64,000 nt of DNA from UBA12018 sp051656605 (GCA_051656605.1 JBOGCF010000036.1:62001-126000); one strand, 5' to 3'; shown: positions 33,385 through 42,478, counted from the first letter of the stretch. Made by a program: numbers and translations. Notes: generated by a model not told the origin, from the letters alone.

Positions 33385-35826
33385 TTATATAAATAGATTA
33401 ACGTTGGCGTCTTCGGCCCTTTCAAGATAAGTAGCAACCCCTCCAAGCGTTACATTGTCGAAGAGTTCTTCTTTTTTTACCCCCATCACATCCATCGACA
33501 TGGTGCAGGCAATCATTTCTACACCGCTTTCGGCTGCTTGGGTGATTAAAGATTCGAGGCTATCGATCTTTTTATCTTTCATGATATAGCGCATCATCTT
33601 GGATCCGATACCGCCCATATTCATTTTGGATAGCTTAAGTTTAAGACTGCTTTTAGGTAGCATCATTCCAAACATTTGCCCGAAAATATCTTTATGAACT
33701 TTAGGTGCATTCTGTTTTTTAATCACGTTGAGTCCCCAGAAGGTAAAGAACATGGTTACTTTCTTTCCTGTAGCAGCAGCTCCATTTGCAATGACAAATG
33801 AGGCCAGTGCTTTATCGAGGTCGTCGCTAAAAACGATAAGGGTTTTGTTGTCGCCGTTGCTAAGCATCTTGCATGATTTATTTTCTTGTTTCTCAATTGT
33901 TGCATTGATAACTCCATTGTTATTTTTTACTTCGACCAAGCGGGCACCGGTAATGTTACACCACGAGGCTACATCTTTAGCAAAGCCCGGATCGGTAGCC
34001 GAAATACGTATGTGCTCACCATTGTTTACTTCCGAATAATGCTTCTTTAGTTTTACAATTGGGCCGGGACACTGCAAGCCACATGCGTCTACTTGTAATA
34101 TTTCGGGTTTGTAATCGGTGATTTCATCGTTTGAGTTTATCAAGGTTTCTGAGAATTCAATTGGATTTGATTGTTCTCCCGATGCAACACTGTATGTTTT
34201 GTATCCTCCCGAAAGGTTGCGTATTGCAGTGAATCCGTTTTGCTCCAGAATACGGTAAGCCAGATAGCCGCGAAGACCAATGGCACAATACACGATGATG
34301 TCTTGTTTCGGATTTAGAGTTTGGAGTGAATTTCTCAAGTTATCTACCGGAATATTTATTGCTCCCTCTATATGGCCGAGTTCAAATTCTTCTTTTGTAC
34401 GTACATCGAGTAGAAGTGCTCCTTGTTTCTTTGCTGCGTTTACCTGGTTCCATTGAATGACTTTTACTTTGCCGCTTAGGATATTATCGGCAACAAATCC
34501 CGCCATATTCACAGGGTCTTTAGCAGAAGAGAATGGAGGGGCGTATGCTTGCTCGAGTTCCATTAAGTCGTAGATAGAACCTTTATTCTTGATTACTCCG
34601 GCAATCATTTCGATGCGTTTGTCTACGCCACTATATCCTACAATCTGTGCACCGTACAGTCGACCATCTTCTGGAGAGAAAATGATTTTAATTTGCATTT
34701 GTACAGCCCCCGGATAATATCCAGCATGGGAAGCCGAATGTGTGTGTGACGAAACGTAAGGGATATTTTCACGAATCAAAACCTTCGCTGCCACTCCAGT
34801 TGCAGCAACGGTGAGGTCAAATATCTTTGCTATTGACGTGCCAATAGTTCCATCGTATTTATACTTATTGCCTAATACGATATTGTTGGCAACGATACGA
34901 CCTTGTTTGTTCGCAGGTCCGGCAAGTGGAATAATTACTTTGCGGCCTGTAATCGGACTTTCTACTTCGATTGCATCACCAAGTGCATAAATGTCACTGT
35001 CTGATGTTTGAAGGTGGCTGTTTACTTCAATACCTCCGGTAACACCAATCTTTAGACCGGCTTCACGTGCCAACTTTGTTTCGGGGCGTACACCAATACT
35101 GAGAATGGTGAGATCAGTGTCGATCGTTTTTCCGCTTTTTAGGTGAATGCGAGTTGTAGTCTGACTTAATGGTTCGAAACGATCAACTCCGTCTCCAAGA
35201 ATCAAACCAATACCTTTGTCTTTGAGATGTCTGTGTACATTAGCAGCCATTGAATAGTCGAGTGGAGCCATTACTTGATTGGCCATCTCGATTACACACA
35301 CTTCAATGCCAAGCTCGTGAAGATTCTCTGCCATTTCAAGGCCGATGAAACCTCCACCTACAACTACCGCACGACGAGGTTTTTTGTCAAGTGTATATTG
35401 TTTGATTTTGTCTGTGTCGGGTACATTGCGGAGGGTGAAAATATTGCTTTGTTGAATACCTTCGATATTAGGACGAAGTGGTTCGGCGCCGGGCGAAAGT
35501 ACTAGTTTGTCGTATGTTTCGTAGTAGGTTTCTTTTGTTCTTAAGTTTTGAATGAGCACACGCTTTTGTTCGGGCTCTATTGCCAATACTTCTTGTTGTG
35601 GGCGTATGTCTATTGCAAAGCGATTTACAAATCCTTGTACGGTTTGTACAAATAGCTTGTCACGGTCTTTGATTACATCTCCAATATAATAAGGTAGGCC
35701 ACAGTTGGCATACGATACGTATTCGCCACGTTCGAAAAGTATAATCTCAGCTTTTTCTTCGAGTCTTCTCAATCGTGCAGCTACGGTTGCTCCGCCAGCT
35801 ACACCTCCGATTACAAGGTATTTCAT
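33385..35826 (-). CDS. Four-domain CoA-disulfide reductase-rhodanese-TusA-DsrE protein
   Basis: An 813-residue cytoplasmic fusion for sulfur or thiol redox. Domain 1 (about 1-440) is a CoA-disulfide reductase-type flavoprotein: 'VIGGVAGGATVAARLRR' FAD site and active Cys42 in 'YANCGLPYY'. Domain 2 (about 455-545) is a rhodanese with Cys in 'IIVYCAIGLRG'. Domain 3 (about 575-645) is TusA/SirA ('DACGLQCPGPIVKLKK'). Domain 4 (about 655-813) is DsrE/DrsH-like ('SFVIANGAAATGKKVTMFFT', 'IACTMSMDVMGV'). The set suggests persulfide transfer and reduction in one chain. All key Cys are present. A MarR-type repressor gene sits 68 bases upstream and is probably co-transcribed. Confidence 0.92.
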   Translation of the reverse strand: MKYLVIGGVAGGATVAARLRRLEEKAEIILFERGEYVSYANCGLPYYIGDVIKDRDKLFVQTVQGFVNRFAIDIRPQQEVLAIEPEQKRVLIQNLRTKETYYETYDKLVLSPGAEPLRPNIEGIQQSNIFTLRNVPDTDKIKQYTLDKKPRRAVVVGGGFIGLEMAENLHELGIEVCVIEMANQVMAPLDYSMAANVHRHLKDKGIGLILGDGVDRFEPLSQTTTRIHLKSGKTIDTDLTILSIGVRPETKLAREAGLKIGVTGGIEVNSHLQTSDSDIYALGDAIEVESPITGRKVIIPLAGPANKQGRIVANNIVLGNKYKYDGTIGTSIAKIFDLTVAATGVAAKVLIRENIPYVSSHTHSASHAGYYPGAVQMQIKIIFSPEDGRLYGAQIVGYSGVDKRIEMIAGVIKNKGSIYDLMELEQAYAPPFSSAKDPVNMAGFVADNILSGKVKVIQWNQVNAAKKQGALLLDVRTKEEFELGHIEGAINIPVDNLRNSLQTLNPKQDIIVYCAIGLRGYLAYRILEQNGFTAIRNLSGGYKTYSVASGEQSNPIEFSETLINSNDEITDYKPEILQVDACGLQCPGPIVKLKKHYSEVNNGEHIRISATDPGFAKDVASWCNITGARLVEVKNNNGVINATIEKQENKSCKMLSNGDNKTLIVFSDDLDKALASFVIANGAAATGKKVTMFFTFWGLNVIKKQNAPKVHKDIFGQMFGMMLPKSSLKLKLSKMNMGGIGSKMMRYIMKDKKIDSLESLITQAAESGVEMIACTMSMDVMGVKKEELFDNVTLGGVATYLERAEDANVNLFI

Positions 35827-35894
35827 AGTTGTAAGTATATTTTGTTGTGTAGATATATTTGTTAGTGAAAACTATTTTGTTAAAAAGAAATCCC

Positions 35895-36257
35895 TTATTC
35901 AGGGATTAGTGTTCTTAAATCTTGTAGTAGCTTGTCAAAGTTGAGCTGAGCCGACATCATTTGATCTACTTTCTCTTTTCCTTTATCGGTAAGAGAGAAG
36001 AGCATTTGTCGTTTGTCTTCTTTGCATAAAGAGCGATCGATGTAACCTTTGTTCTCGACCGAAGTAATCACTTTGGAAACGCGAGAATTAGATAGTCCGA
36101 TGTATTCACAAAGCGTGCCTGCTGTTTTACAATCGCTGTCTTTGAGACAACATAACAGCATGGCTTCATTAATGGTGATGTTATGAGCATCTGCAAAATC
36201 CTTCTCAAACTGATATAGGGTTTTAAAGATGTCTTTTACATTGCATATACATTCCAT
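35895..36257 (-). CDS. MarR-family regulator
   Basis: A winged-helix regulator of about 120 residues. I start it at the ATG at 36257 because the promoter's -7 element ends at 36286; a longer in-frame start at 36368 would precede the transcription start and add a basic tail with no family likeness. The winged helix is 'LCEYIGLSNSRVSKVITSVENKGYIDRSLCKEDKRQMLFSLTDKG' in two blocks. 'MECICNV' and 'CCLKDSDC' give several Cys, possibly redox-active, which would suit control of the sulfur-redox fusion gene downstream; that is inference. Confidence 0.85.
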   Translation of the reverse strand: MECICNVKDIFKTLYQFEKDFADAHNITINEAMLLCCLKDSDCKTAGTLCEYIGLSNSRVSKVITSVENKGYIDRSLCKEDKRQMLFSLTDKGKEKVDQMMSAQLNFDKLLQDLRTLIPE

Positions 36258-36285
36258 AGTTTTAGCGCATGTTTGAGTTATGCTG

Positions 36286-36293
36286 CAAAGATA
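36286..36293 (-). promoter_or_regulatory. -7 element of the MarR-fusion unit
   Basis: Minus-strand TATCTTTG, 29 bases before the preferred MarR start at 36257. It decides that start. Confidence 0.65.
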
Positions 36294-36340
36294 GATAAAG
36301 TTTTGTTTGGATATAGTTTCTAGTGGAAAATATATAGTTA

Positions 36341-36384
36341 AAAAAACTTCCGAGACTTGCCTGTGCATGTTTCGGAAGTTTTTT
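36341..36384 (-). terminator. Terminator of the lemA-to-DHOD-like operon
   Basis: AAAAAACTTCCGA and TCGGAAGTTTTTT arms (approximate, with a long loop) after the DHOD-like gene. Confidence 0.8.
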
Positions 36385-36415
36385 AGAGTTATAAATGCTC
36401 TGTGAAACAGGGGTG

Positions 36416-37393
36416 TTAATCTCTGTTTGAGAAGTATTTCATAAATTGTGAACGCTCATACATTGAAGGGTTCTCAATATGTGCAAAGTTTAGTTTGCCT
36501 TTGAATTCGTCTAGCTTTTTATAATGCATAGTGTGCATCCACTCTTCGATACAACGAAGTATTTGTGAGATGATTTCACTACCATGTGTATACAGTGCAC
36601 TACAAAGTTGTACACCGGATGCTCCTGCTAGCAAACATTTAATTACGTCTTCCCAGTCGTGTACACCTGTTGATGATGCGATTGAATAGTTTGGAATACG
36701 TCCAGATGTGATGGCTGTCCATCTAAGCGTGTCACTCAGATCTGAGTGACTACTAAATACATTACCTGATACGACTTGTAGTGTATTGATATCGATGTCT
36801 GGTTGATAGAAGCGGTTGAATAAAACAACAGCTGCAGCTCCATTGACTTTCAATGTGTTTACAATAGCCGGGATATTGCTAAAGCTTTTGCCTAGCTTCA
36901 CAATAATAGGAATGTTGACAGTCTCTTTTACTTTGCGCAAGATGTTAATGTAGTTCATCTCCAAGCGATTGTGGTCGTGCTGAAGATCGGTCTCAAAGGC
37001 AAAGATGTTTAGTTCAAGAGCATCGGCACCAGCTAGTTCGATCTGACGAGCAAAGTCGATCCATGCATCAGCCTTATAGCAGTTGATACTTGCAATAATA
37101 GGAATTGTACAAAGCGCTTTTGTTTCTTTAATCAAGTTGATGTAATCATTTACTTGATTTGCTTTTACATAGCTATTGATATAATCGTATGCTTCAGGAT
37201 AGTCTGAGCTTTCTTTTAGAACGTCAGACTGCATTTCGATTTGTTCTTCAAACAATGATTTTAGAACAATAGCTGCTGCACCGGCTTTCTCAAATTCTTT
37301 ACATTTTTCCGGCTTATTGGTAAGACCAGAACTTCCAACAATGATTGGATTGCGTAAAGATAGACCGGCATATTGAGTTGAAATATCTATCAT
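36416..37393 (-). CDS. Dihydroorotate dehydrogenase-like flavoprotein
   Basis: A 325-residue TIM-barrel protein related to dihydroorotate dehydrogenase ('YAGLSLRNPIIVGSSGLTN', 'GADALELNI', 'IPIIVKLGKSFSNI'). In class 1 enzymes the barrel contains 'NxSCPN' with the catalytic Cys; here the same place reads 'LNIFAFETD', so the Cys (or class 2 Ser) is missing. It therefore belongs to the 'DHOD-like' group of unknown substrate rather than being pyrD. The FMN phosphate-binding region appears kept ('LAGASGVQLCSALYTHG'). Last gene of the run that starts with lemA; 79 bases separate it from the YggS gene. Confidence 0.85.
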   Translation of the reverse strand: MIDISTQYAGLSLRNPIIVGSSGLTNKPEKCKEFEKAGAAAIVLKSLFEEQIEMQSDVLKESSDYPEAYDYINSYVKANQVNDYINLIKETKALCTIPIIASINCYKADAWIDFARQIELAGADALELNIFAFETDLQHDHNRLEMNYINILRKVKETVNIPIIVKLGKSFSNIPAIVNTLKVNGAAAVVLFNRFYQPDIDINTLQVVSGNVFSSHSDLSDTLRWTAITSGRIPNYSIASSTGVHDWEDVIKCLLAGASGVQLCSALYTHGSEIISQILRCIEEWMHTMHYKKLDEFKGKLNFAHIENPSMYERSQFMKYFSNRD

Positions 37394-37472
37394 AGTATAT
37401 TTAGTTTATACGAGTCAATAAACAAAACTATTCAAATTTTATTTATTTGCGAATAGTTAGATCAAAAATTCA

Positions 37473-38141
37473 CTAATAATGGCGTTGTCCAAATATTTTG
37501 CTTCCTACACGAACCATTGTACTACCTTCTTCAATTGCAATTCCAAAATCATCACTCATTCCCATCGAAATGGTATCAAATGATGTGTCGTTTGCAAAGA
37601 ATTGCTCTTTTATTTGAGAAAAGATGCTTTTCAATTCAGCAAATTCTTTGTGTACTTGTGATTCATTTTCGGTAAAAGAAGCCATTCCCATTAGACCACG
37701 TACTTTGATGTTTGTACATTCTTTGTACGCTTGACTTTCCAAAAGAGTAATGCATTCCTCTTGGCTTAGTCCAAACTTTGTTTCTTCCGAAGCAATGTAC
37801 ATTTGGAGTAAAACATTGATAACCCGATTTTGTTTTGCCGCTTGCTTATCTATTTCGATTAAAAGCTTAAGACTATCTACACTATGTATGGTGTCGATAA
37901 AGGGTGCAATGTATTTAACCTTATTTGTCTGAAGGTGTCCTATAAAATGCCATTGGATATCTTCTGGCAAATGCGTGATCTTTGAAGTTAGTTCCTGTAC
38001 TTTACTTTCGCCAAATATACGTTGCCCGGCATCATAAGCCTCTTGAATGGCCTCTGCCGGATGAAACTTGGAAACCGCAACCAGTGTAACTTGCTGCGGA
38101 ATCTCTTTTCTAAGATCTGCTAGATTTGCACTAATACTCAT
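37473..38141 (-). CDS. YggS/PLPBP-family PLP-binding protein
   Basis: A 222-residue single-domain fold-type III PLP protein that helps keep vitamin B6 and amino/keto-acid balance; no enzyme activity is established for the family. The PLP Lys lies in 'LVAVSKFHPAEAIQEAYDAG', followed by 'WHFIGHLQTNKVKYI' and 'SMGMSDDFGIAIEEGSTMVR', all family hallmarks, with a 'GSKIFGQR' end. It follows the DUF4494 gene after six bases. Confidence 0.94.
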   Translation of the reverse strand: MSISANLADLRKEIPQQVTLVAVSKFHPAEAIQEAYDAGQRIFGESKVQELTSKITHLPEDIQWHFIGHLQTNKVKYIAPFIDTIHSVDSLKLLIEIDKQAAKQNRVINVLLQMYIASEETKFGLSQEECITLLESQAYKECTNIKVRGLMGMASFTENESQVHKEFAELKSIFSQIKEQFFANDTSFDTISMGMSDDFGIAIEEGSTMVRVGSKIFGQRHY

Positions 38142-38147
38142 AACAAA

Positions 38148-38588
38148 TTATTTCTTTTCTTCTGCAGAGAATGGGAATACGTCCATGATTTGAGTTTCAG
38201 CAACTGATGCAATTGAATAATCAGACAGTGTGCCTTTCATTCCATTTTCTAATACAGAAATTGCTTCTTTTATGTCAGATGCTTGTGCAAGCATTTGTAC
38301 TGCTGTTTTCTTTTCAGCGCCACTTTTTTCATCAAGCGTAATGAAATATACTTTGATCTTATAAAAGCGATCTCCGTTTTCATTGAAAAATAGTTCGTTG
38401 ATACGAGCACGCTTAATGTCTGTGATTGTAAACTCACCAGTGATAAATGGTTTAATCTCTTCGATGATACGAGCTTCTGCTTCAGTAAACGAAAGTGCAT
38501 CTACCAAGTAAGGTTCCGTTACTTTTTTTTGCATGCCGGATTCCAGCATTTTCTCATATGAGACTTTACATTCAAACCAATTGTGCAT
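38148..38588 (-). CDS. DUF4494 protein
   Basis: A 146-residue soluble protein matching DUF4494, a Bacteroidota family. Visible features: 'NWFECKVSYEKMLESGMQKKVTEPY' split around residue 12, 'ALSFTEAEARIIEEI' and a final 'IMDVFPF'. No catalytic motif is evident. It sits in a tight run, 17 bases after the M48 protease gene and six before the YggS gene. Function unknown. Confidence 0.85.
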   Translation of the reverse strand: MHNWFECKVSYEKMLESGMQKKVTEPYLVDALSFTEAEARIIEEIKPFITGEFTITDIKRARINELFFNENGDRFYKIKVYFITLDEKSGAEKKTAVQMLAQASDIKEAISVLENGMKGTLSDYSIASVAETQIMDVFPFSAEEKK

Positions 38589-38605
38589 ATTATTTCTTTT
38601 TTTGA

Positions 38606-39622
38606 TTATTGTTTTTCATCGTTCTGGAGCACACTTTGCGGAAAAAGATTGCCTTTGCCCACAACTTCATTGTATACTCGCTGATATGTTTTATAGTCTG
38701 TTCCTTGAGCCAAAGCTCTTAGTATGGCAATACGCTTTTGAATAGGGGGGTGCGTAGCATATAACTCGTCACTGTCTCCTGCTTTTAAATGCGGTGTTGC
38801 AATATACATCGGAGCTGTAATTTTATTTGCCTGAGGCATTGGCGTAGCTGACTGTGCTATTTTTTCAAGTGCGTCGGCCAAGCTGTTTGGGTCTCGGGTA
38901 AAGTTTACGGCAGTTGCATCGGCCAGATATTCTCGTTTTCTAGACAATGAAAAGTAAAATATCTGAGTCAAGATTGGTGCAAATATAGCTAATAATATTA
39001 CTAATAGTTGAATTATTGCTCCTGCACCTGAATCTTTCTTGTCATTATTACCACTTCTTCCGCTTATTGCAGAGAAAAAAGAAGCACGTAGTACGACTTC
39101 ACTCAATATCACAATAGCACCAAGCATAATACCTGCGAAAGTAAGATAGAGAATGTCGCGGTTATAGATGTGTCCTGTTTCGTGAGCAATTACAGCCTGC
39201 AATTCGTTTCGGTTTAGTTTTTCTCTTAATCCGGCTGTTACAGCAATTATACTATTTTCAGGTTTTGTCCCTGTGGCAAAAGCATTGAGAGCTTCCGTAT
39301 CAATAATGTATATGCGAGGCATTGGTGTTCCGGCAGCCGTAGCTACTTCTTCTACGACATTGTAAAGTGTGGGGTCATCCTCTTTGGTTATTTCATGCGC
39401 TCCACTAGAGTTGAGAAGAACAGATGAGCCTGAAGAGAACGAAAATAAACTGAGGACTCCCCATATAGCCATTGCTATAAAGAAACCGTTCATTATCCCT
39501 CCGTGTATATTGTTTGGAGAGAGCATATACCCCAAACCAACCCCCAAACCGGTGAGTATAATTCCCATTGCAAAGAACAGGATCCATGATTTTCGTTTAT
39601 TAGCCCATATCAATTCATACAT
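38606..39622 (-). CDS. HtpX-like M48 membrane zinc protease
   Basis: A 338-residue integral membrane metalloprotease of family M48. The zinc motif HEXXH is 'AHETGH' (about residue 143), and the third ligand is the Glu of 'KREYLADATAV'. Hydrophobic helices flank the catalytic domain ('SWILFFAMGIILTGLGVGLG', 'LTFAGIMLGAIVILSEVVL', 'IIQLLVILLAIFAPILTQIF'). HtpX members degrade misfolded membrane proteins. lemA lies 38 bases upstream, a pairing seen in many bacteria. Confidence 0.92.
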   Translation of the reverse strand: MYELIWANKRKSWILFFAMGIILTGLGVGLGYMLSPNNIHGGIMNGFFIAMAIWGVLSLFSFSSGSSVLLNSSGAHEITKEDDPTLYNVVEEVATAAGTPMPRIYIIDTEALNAFATGTKPENSIIAVTAGLREKLNRNELQAVIAHETGHIYNRDILYLTFAGIMLGAIVILSEVVLRASFFSAISGRSGNNDKKDSGAGAIIQLLVILLAIFAPILTQIFYFSLSRKREYLADATAVNFTRDPNSLADALEKIAQSATPMPQANKITAPMYIATPHLKAGDSDELYATHPPIQKRIAILRALAQGTDYKTYQRVYNEVVGKGNLFPQSVLQNDEKQ

Positions 39623-39660
39623 AACAAATCATTTTGATAACGAATGAAGAATTAGATTGC

Positions 39661-40212
39661 TTAAAATGAAACTTTAGGAGCCGTACGCGCCTCCGGAGTA
39701 GATACTTCGAACAAGTCTTTTTCTTTAAAGCCAAACATGTTTGCCATGATGTTGGACGGAAATACTTGTATTTTTGTATTATAAGTGGTTACTACATCAT
39801 TGTAAAGATGACGTGAAAATGAAATCTTATTTTCGGTAGAGGTTAGCTCTTCCTGAAGTTGTAAGAAGTTTTGATTGGCTTTAAGGTCTGGGTAAGCTTC
39901 CAAGCTAACTCGAAGCCCTGCCAAAGCAGCGGTAAGTTGATTGTCGAATTGAGCTTTTTCTGCAACATTTGTAGCACTCATTGCAGCCGAACGTAATTGA
40001 GCAATTTGTGTCAGAGTATCTTGTTCATGTTTTGCATATCCCTTGACTGTTTCTACAAGATTAGGGATCAACGCATAACGGCGTTCGAGCTGTACGTCGA
40101 TATTCTTCCATTCTTTATCAACGGTGTTGCGCATTCTGACAAGGCTATTGTACATCGATATTATATACAAAACGATAAGTACGATAACGACTAAAATAAC
40201 GATCATAACCAT
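39661..40212 (-). CDS. LemA-family protein
   Basis: A 183-residue protein with one N-terminal membrane helix ('VILVVIVLIVLYIISMYNSL') and a helical outer domain. Family motifs are 'RNTVDKEWKNIDVQLERRYALIP' in its first half, 'NLVETVKGYA', 'YPDLKANQNF' and 'LQEELTSTENKISFSRHLYND'. Function is poorly known; it is typically encoded with an M48 protease, as here. First gene of the five-gene minus-strand run. Confidence 0.95.
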   Translation of the reverse strand: MVMIVILVVIVLIVLYIISMYNSLVRMRNTVDKEWKNIDVQLERRYALIPNLVETVKGYAKHEQDTLTQIAQLRSAAMSATNVAEKAQFDNQLTAALAGLRVSLEAYPDLKANQNFLQLQEELTSTENKISFSRHLYNDVVTTYNTKIQVFPSNIMANMFGFKEKDLFEVSTPEARTAPKVSF

Positions 40213-40331
40213 AATGTGTAGTTTTAAGGAAAGTTTTTCAATCTAGTGTTTCAATATAATAGTAGAACAAAAGTGTGTGGTAAAGCGGTCATTATCTGAC
40301 TGTTTTTTATTATTTTTTTGAAATTCAGTAT

Positions 40332-40640
40332 CTACTTATCGTAGTTCCTTTTTGGGTTTTTAGGATAGCGACCTTCTTTTACACGTTGTACTTGTTCGAT
40401 TACTTCTTTAATACTCCAAAAGCAAGAGAATCCTAATACTCCCAATGAAGCAGATAAAATAGTGTTTTGAACCAATAGAGAGCAGATAGTCGAGATTAGA
40501 CCTACGATAAAGAAACCCGTGCAACTTGCATTTTTTCCGAAATAATACTCCGCTTTAATAACGAGAGGGTGGAATAAACCTATAATTGTGAATGCTACGA
40601 CACCTAATATTATTCCGTTCCAGTTAATTATCAGATCCAT
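40332..40640 (-). CDS. DUF4491 membrane protein
   Basis: A 102-residue protein with three predicted membrane helices ('GIILGVVAFTIIGLFHPLVI', 'GFFIVGLISTICSLLVQN', 'LSASLGVLGFSCFWSIKEV') and a basic C-terminal tail. It matches DUF4491, a Bacteroidota family of unknown role. Own promoter at 40673; the lemA run begins 119 bases downstream and may or may not be read from it. Confidence 0.82.
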   Translation of the reverse strand: MDLIINWNGIILGVVAFTIIGLFHPLVIKAEYYFGKNASCTGFFIVGLISTICSLLVQNTILSASLGVLGFSCFWSIKEVIEQVQRVKEGRYPKNPKRNYDK

Positions 40641-40672
40641 TTTAGTTTGTGTTTTTGATTAAACAATTATAG

Positions 40673-40680
40673 CAAATATA
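40673..40680 (-). promoter_or_regulatory. -7 element of the DUF4491 gene
   Basis: Minus-strand TATATTTG, 32 bases before the start codon. Confidence 0.6.
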
Positions 40681-40854
40681 GATAAATAGATTTATTCCTC
40701 AATCACGATGTTCTGAAGAAAATAGATCTAACCGATAAGTATTATGTGGATTGGATTGTGTCGAGGTTATTTTCATTATTTATTGCTTTCCTGTAAAAAT
40801 ATTAAAGACCTTCAGTTTAACGATCTTCATAAATAGTAAAACATTCAACTATTT

Positions 40855-40862
40855 TACCTTTG
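40855..40862 (+). promoter_or_regulatory. -7 element of the MarR-EmrA-MFS operon
   Basis: TACCTTTG, 24 bases before the MarR start. Confidence 0.6.
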
Positions 40863-40886
40863 CATTGTTTTTGAAAGAAAAAGTAT

Positions 40887-41366
40887 ATGGAAAGAGAAAG
40901 AATGCGCATTTTGATACAATTGCTTATCAAAGCGAATACTTCATTTAGATTTCTCATTCAGCAGAATATGGGGGATATCGACGAGGGGATCACATTTGAA
41001 ATGCTTCACGTATTGATGTTTTTATGGCGAGAAGATGGAATTAACCAGCAAGAGTTGGCTTCTCGTATATTTAAAGACAAATCAAGTTTGAGCTATTTAC
41101 TTACAAATCTTGAAAAGAAAGACTTTATCAAACGAGTTATTGATCCCAACGATAGAAGAAATAAAAGAATTATATTGACACCAAAAGGTATAGCGTTGAA
41201 GGCTAAATATACACCCTTTGTAGATGGTGTATTAGATGACTTGACGTTGAAAATCAATTCTGAAGATGTAAAAATATACATCGAACAACTACATGCGATA
41301 GAAGAAGCAATATTAGCGATATCAAAAGAACGATCACACTTAAACAACAAAGAAAAAGCTTTATGA
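40887..41366 (+). CDS. MarR-family regulator of the efflux operon
   Basis: A 159-residue winged-helix repressor of the MarR/EmrR type. The DNA-binding core is 'INQQELASRIFKDKSSLSYLLTNLEKKDFI' and the wing 'DRRNKRIILTPKG'. Its stop codon overlaps the next start by four bases (ATGA), so it is translated together with the EmrA-like gene. Such regulators usually repress their own efflux operon and are released by hydrophobic drugs or bile acids; the ligand here is unknown. Confidence 0.92.
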   Translation: MERERMRILIQLLIKANTSFRFLIQQNMGDIDEGITFEMLHVLMFLWREDGINQQELASRIFKDKSSLSYLLTNLEKKDFIKRVIDPNDRRNKRIILTPKGIALKAKYTPFVDGVLDDLTLKINSEDVKIYIEQLHAIEEAILAISKERSHLNNKEKAL

Positions 41367-42466
41367 AATTGGAATCAAAAGAACCTTCAGAATCTTCTCA
41401 CGGACATAAAATAAAATCATTGAAGCTTCGAAAAAGATTTATTCGTAACATTATTCTAAACACGATTTGTATATCTCTAGCTTTTGGGGGTATAGTGTGG
41501 GGTGGTTATTATTTTTGGCTCTTCTATGAATATGAAATAACAAATGACTCCTTTGTGGATCAATATATTACGCCGGTTAATGTGCGTGTGCCAGGATATA
41601 TAAAAACGATCCGCTTTATGGAACATACCAAAGTCAATCAAGGAGATACATTACTGGAACTCGATCCGATCGAATACCAACTGAAGCTAGCAGAAGCAGA
41701 GGCTTCTTTATCTCAGGCAATTGCTGCCGCCGAGGCTCTAAGAGCCGGAGTCAATGCAGCACAAAGTAACGTTGCAGTTGCGAATGCGACCATATTGGAA
41801 AATAAGTCATATCTGTCTAGCATAGAAGAAAAAGCTCGTCGGTATGAGAATCTTTATAGTCGTAATGCGGTATCTAAACAAGAATACGAACAAGTGACCT
41901 CTGACTTTAAGGCGACCCAAGCAAAAATAGAAGCTTTGATTATGCGAAAAGATGCAGCAATTGCTTCTGCCAATGAAGCAGGCAAAAAGTTATTGTCGGC
42001 CGATGCCACTATTACTCAGCGTAGGGCCGAAGTTGATTTGGTCCAACTAAACTTATCATATACAGTCGTCACTGCACCTCAAGATGGTTATACCGGGCGT
42101 CGTACATTAGAGGTGGGGCAGTTAATGCAGGCCGGGCAGACAGTTAGTAGTATAATCGGAAGCGAAAATAAGTGGATAACCGCAAATTTTAAAGAGAGTC
42201 AAATAGCGAATATTTACATTGGACAAGAGGTTATAATAAAGGTAGATGCAATAAAGAATAGAAAGTTTCATGGACAAGTTGTTGCTATCTCCGAAGCTAC
42301 CGGTTCCAAGTATTCGTTACTTCCTGTCGACAATTCTGCCGGAAACTTTGTCAAAGTACAACAACGTATTCCCGTACGCATAGATCTTGTTGGTGTATCA
42401 GATCAGGATCTGGCTCTTTTGCGTGCAGGAATGATGGTGGAAGTTGAAGCTAAGATAAAGAAATAA
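41363..42466 (+). CDS. EmrA/HlyD-type membrane fusion protein
   Basis: A 367-residue periplasmic adaptor anchored by one N-terminal helix ('NTICISLAFGGIVWGGYYFW'). It has the split lipoyl/barrel-sandwich domain ('VNVRVPGYIKTIRFMEHTKV' and 'YTVVTAPQDGYTGRRTLEVG') around an Ala-rich coiled coil (about residues 105-210), then a beta-barrel domain ending 'GMMVEVEAKI'. It joins the MFS pump to an outer-membrane TolC-type channel, which is not encoded in this window. Confidence 0.93.
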   Translation: MKLESKEPSESSHGHKIKSLKLRKRFIRNIILNTICISLAFGGIVWGGYYFWLFYEYEITNDSFVDQYITPVNVRVPGYIKTIRFMEHTKVNQGDTLLELDPIEYQLKLAEAEASLSQAIAAAEALRAGVNAAQSNVAVANATILENKSYLSSIEEKARRYENLYSRNAVSKQEYEQVTSDFKATQAKIEALIMRKDAAIASANEAGKKLLSADATITQRRAEVDLVQLNLSYTVVTAPQDGYTGRRTLEVGQLMQAGQTVSSIIGSENKWITANFKESQIANIYIGQEVIIKVDAIKNRKFHGQVVAISEATGSKYSLLPVDNSAGNFVKVQQRIPVRIDLVGVSDQDLALLRAGMMVEVEAKIKK

Positions 42467-42478
42467 CTGTACCAAGAG

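Noticed and set aside
36258..36368. Longer N-terminus of the MarR-family regulator
   Set aside because: The -7 element at 36286-36293 lies inside this extension, so the extension would not be transcribed; it also has no family likeness.
36416..37393. pyrD (dihydroorotate dehydrogenase) assignment
   Set aside because: The catalytic Cys motif is missing, so I call it DHOD-like only.
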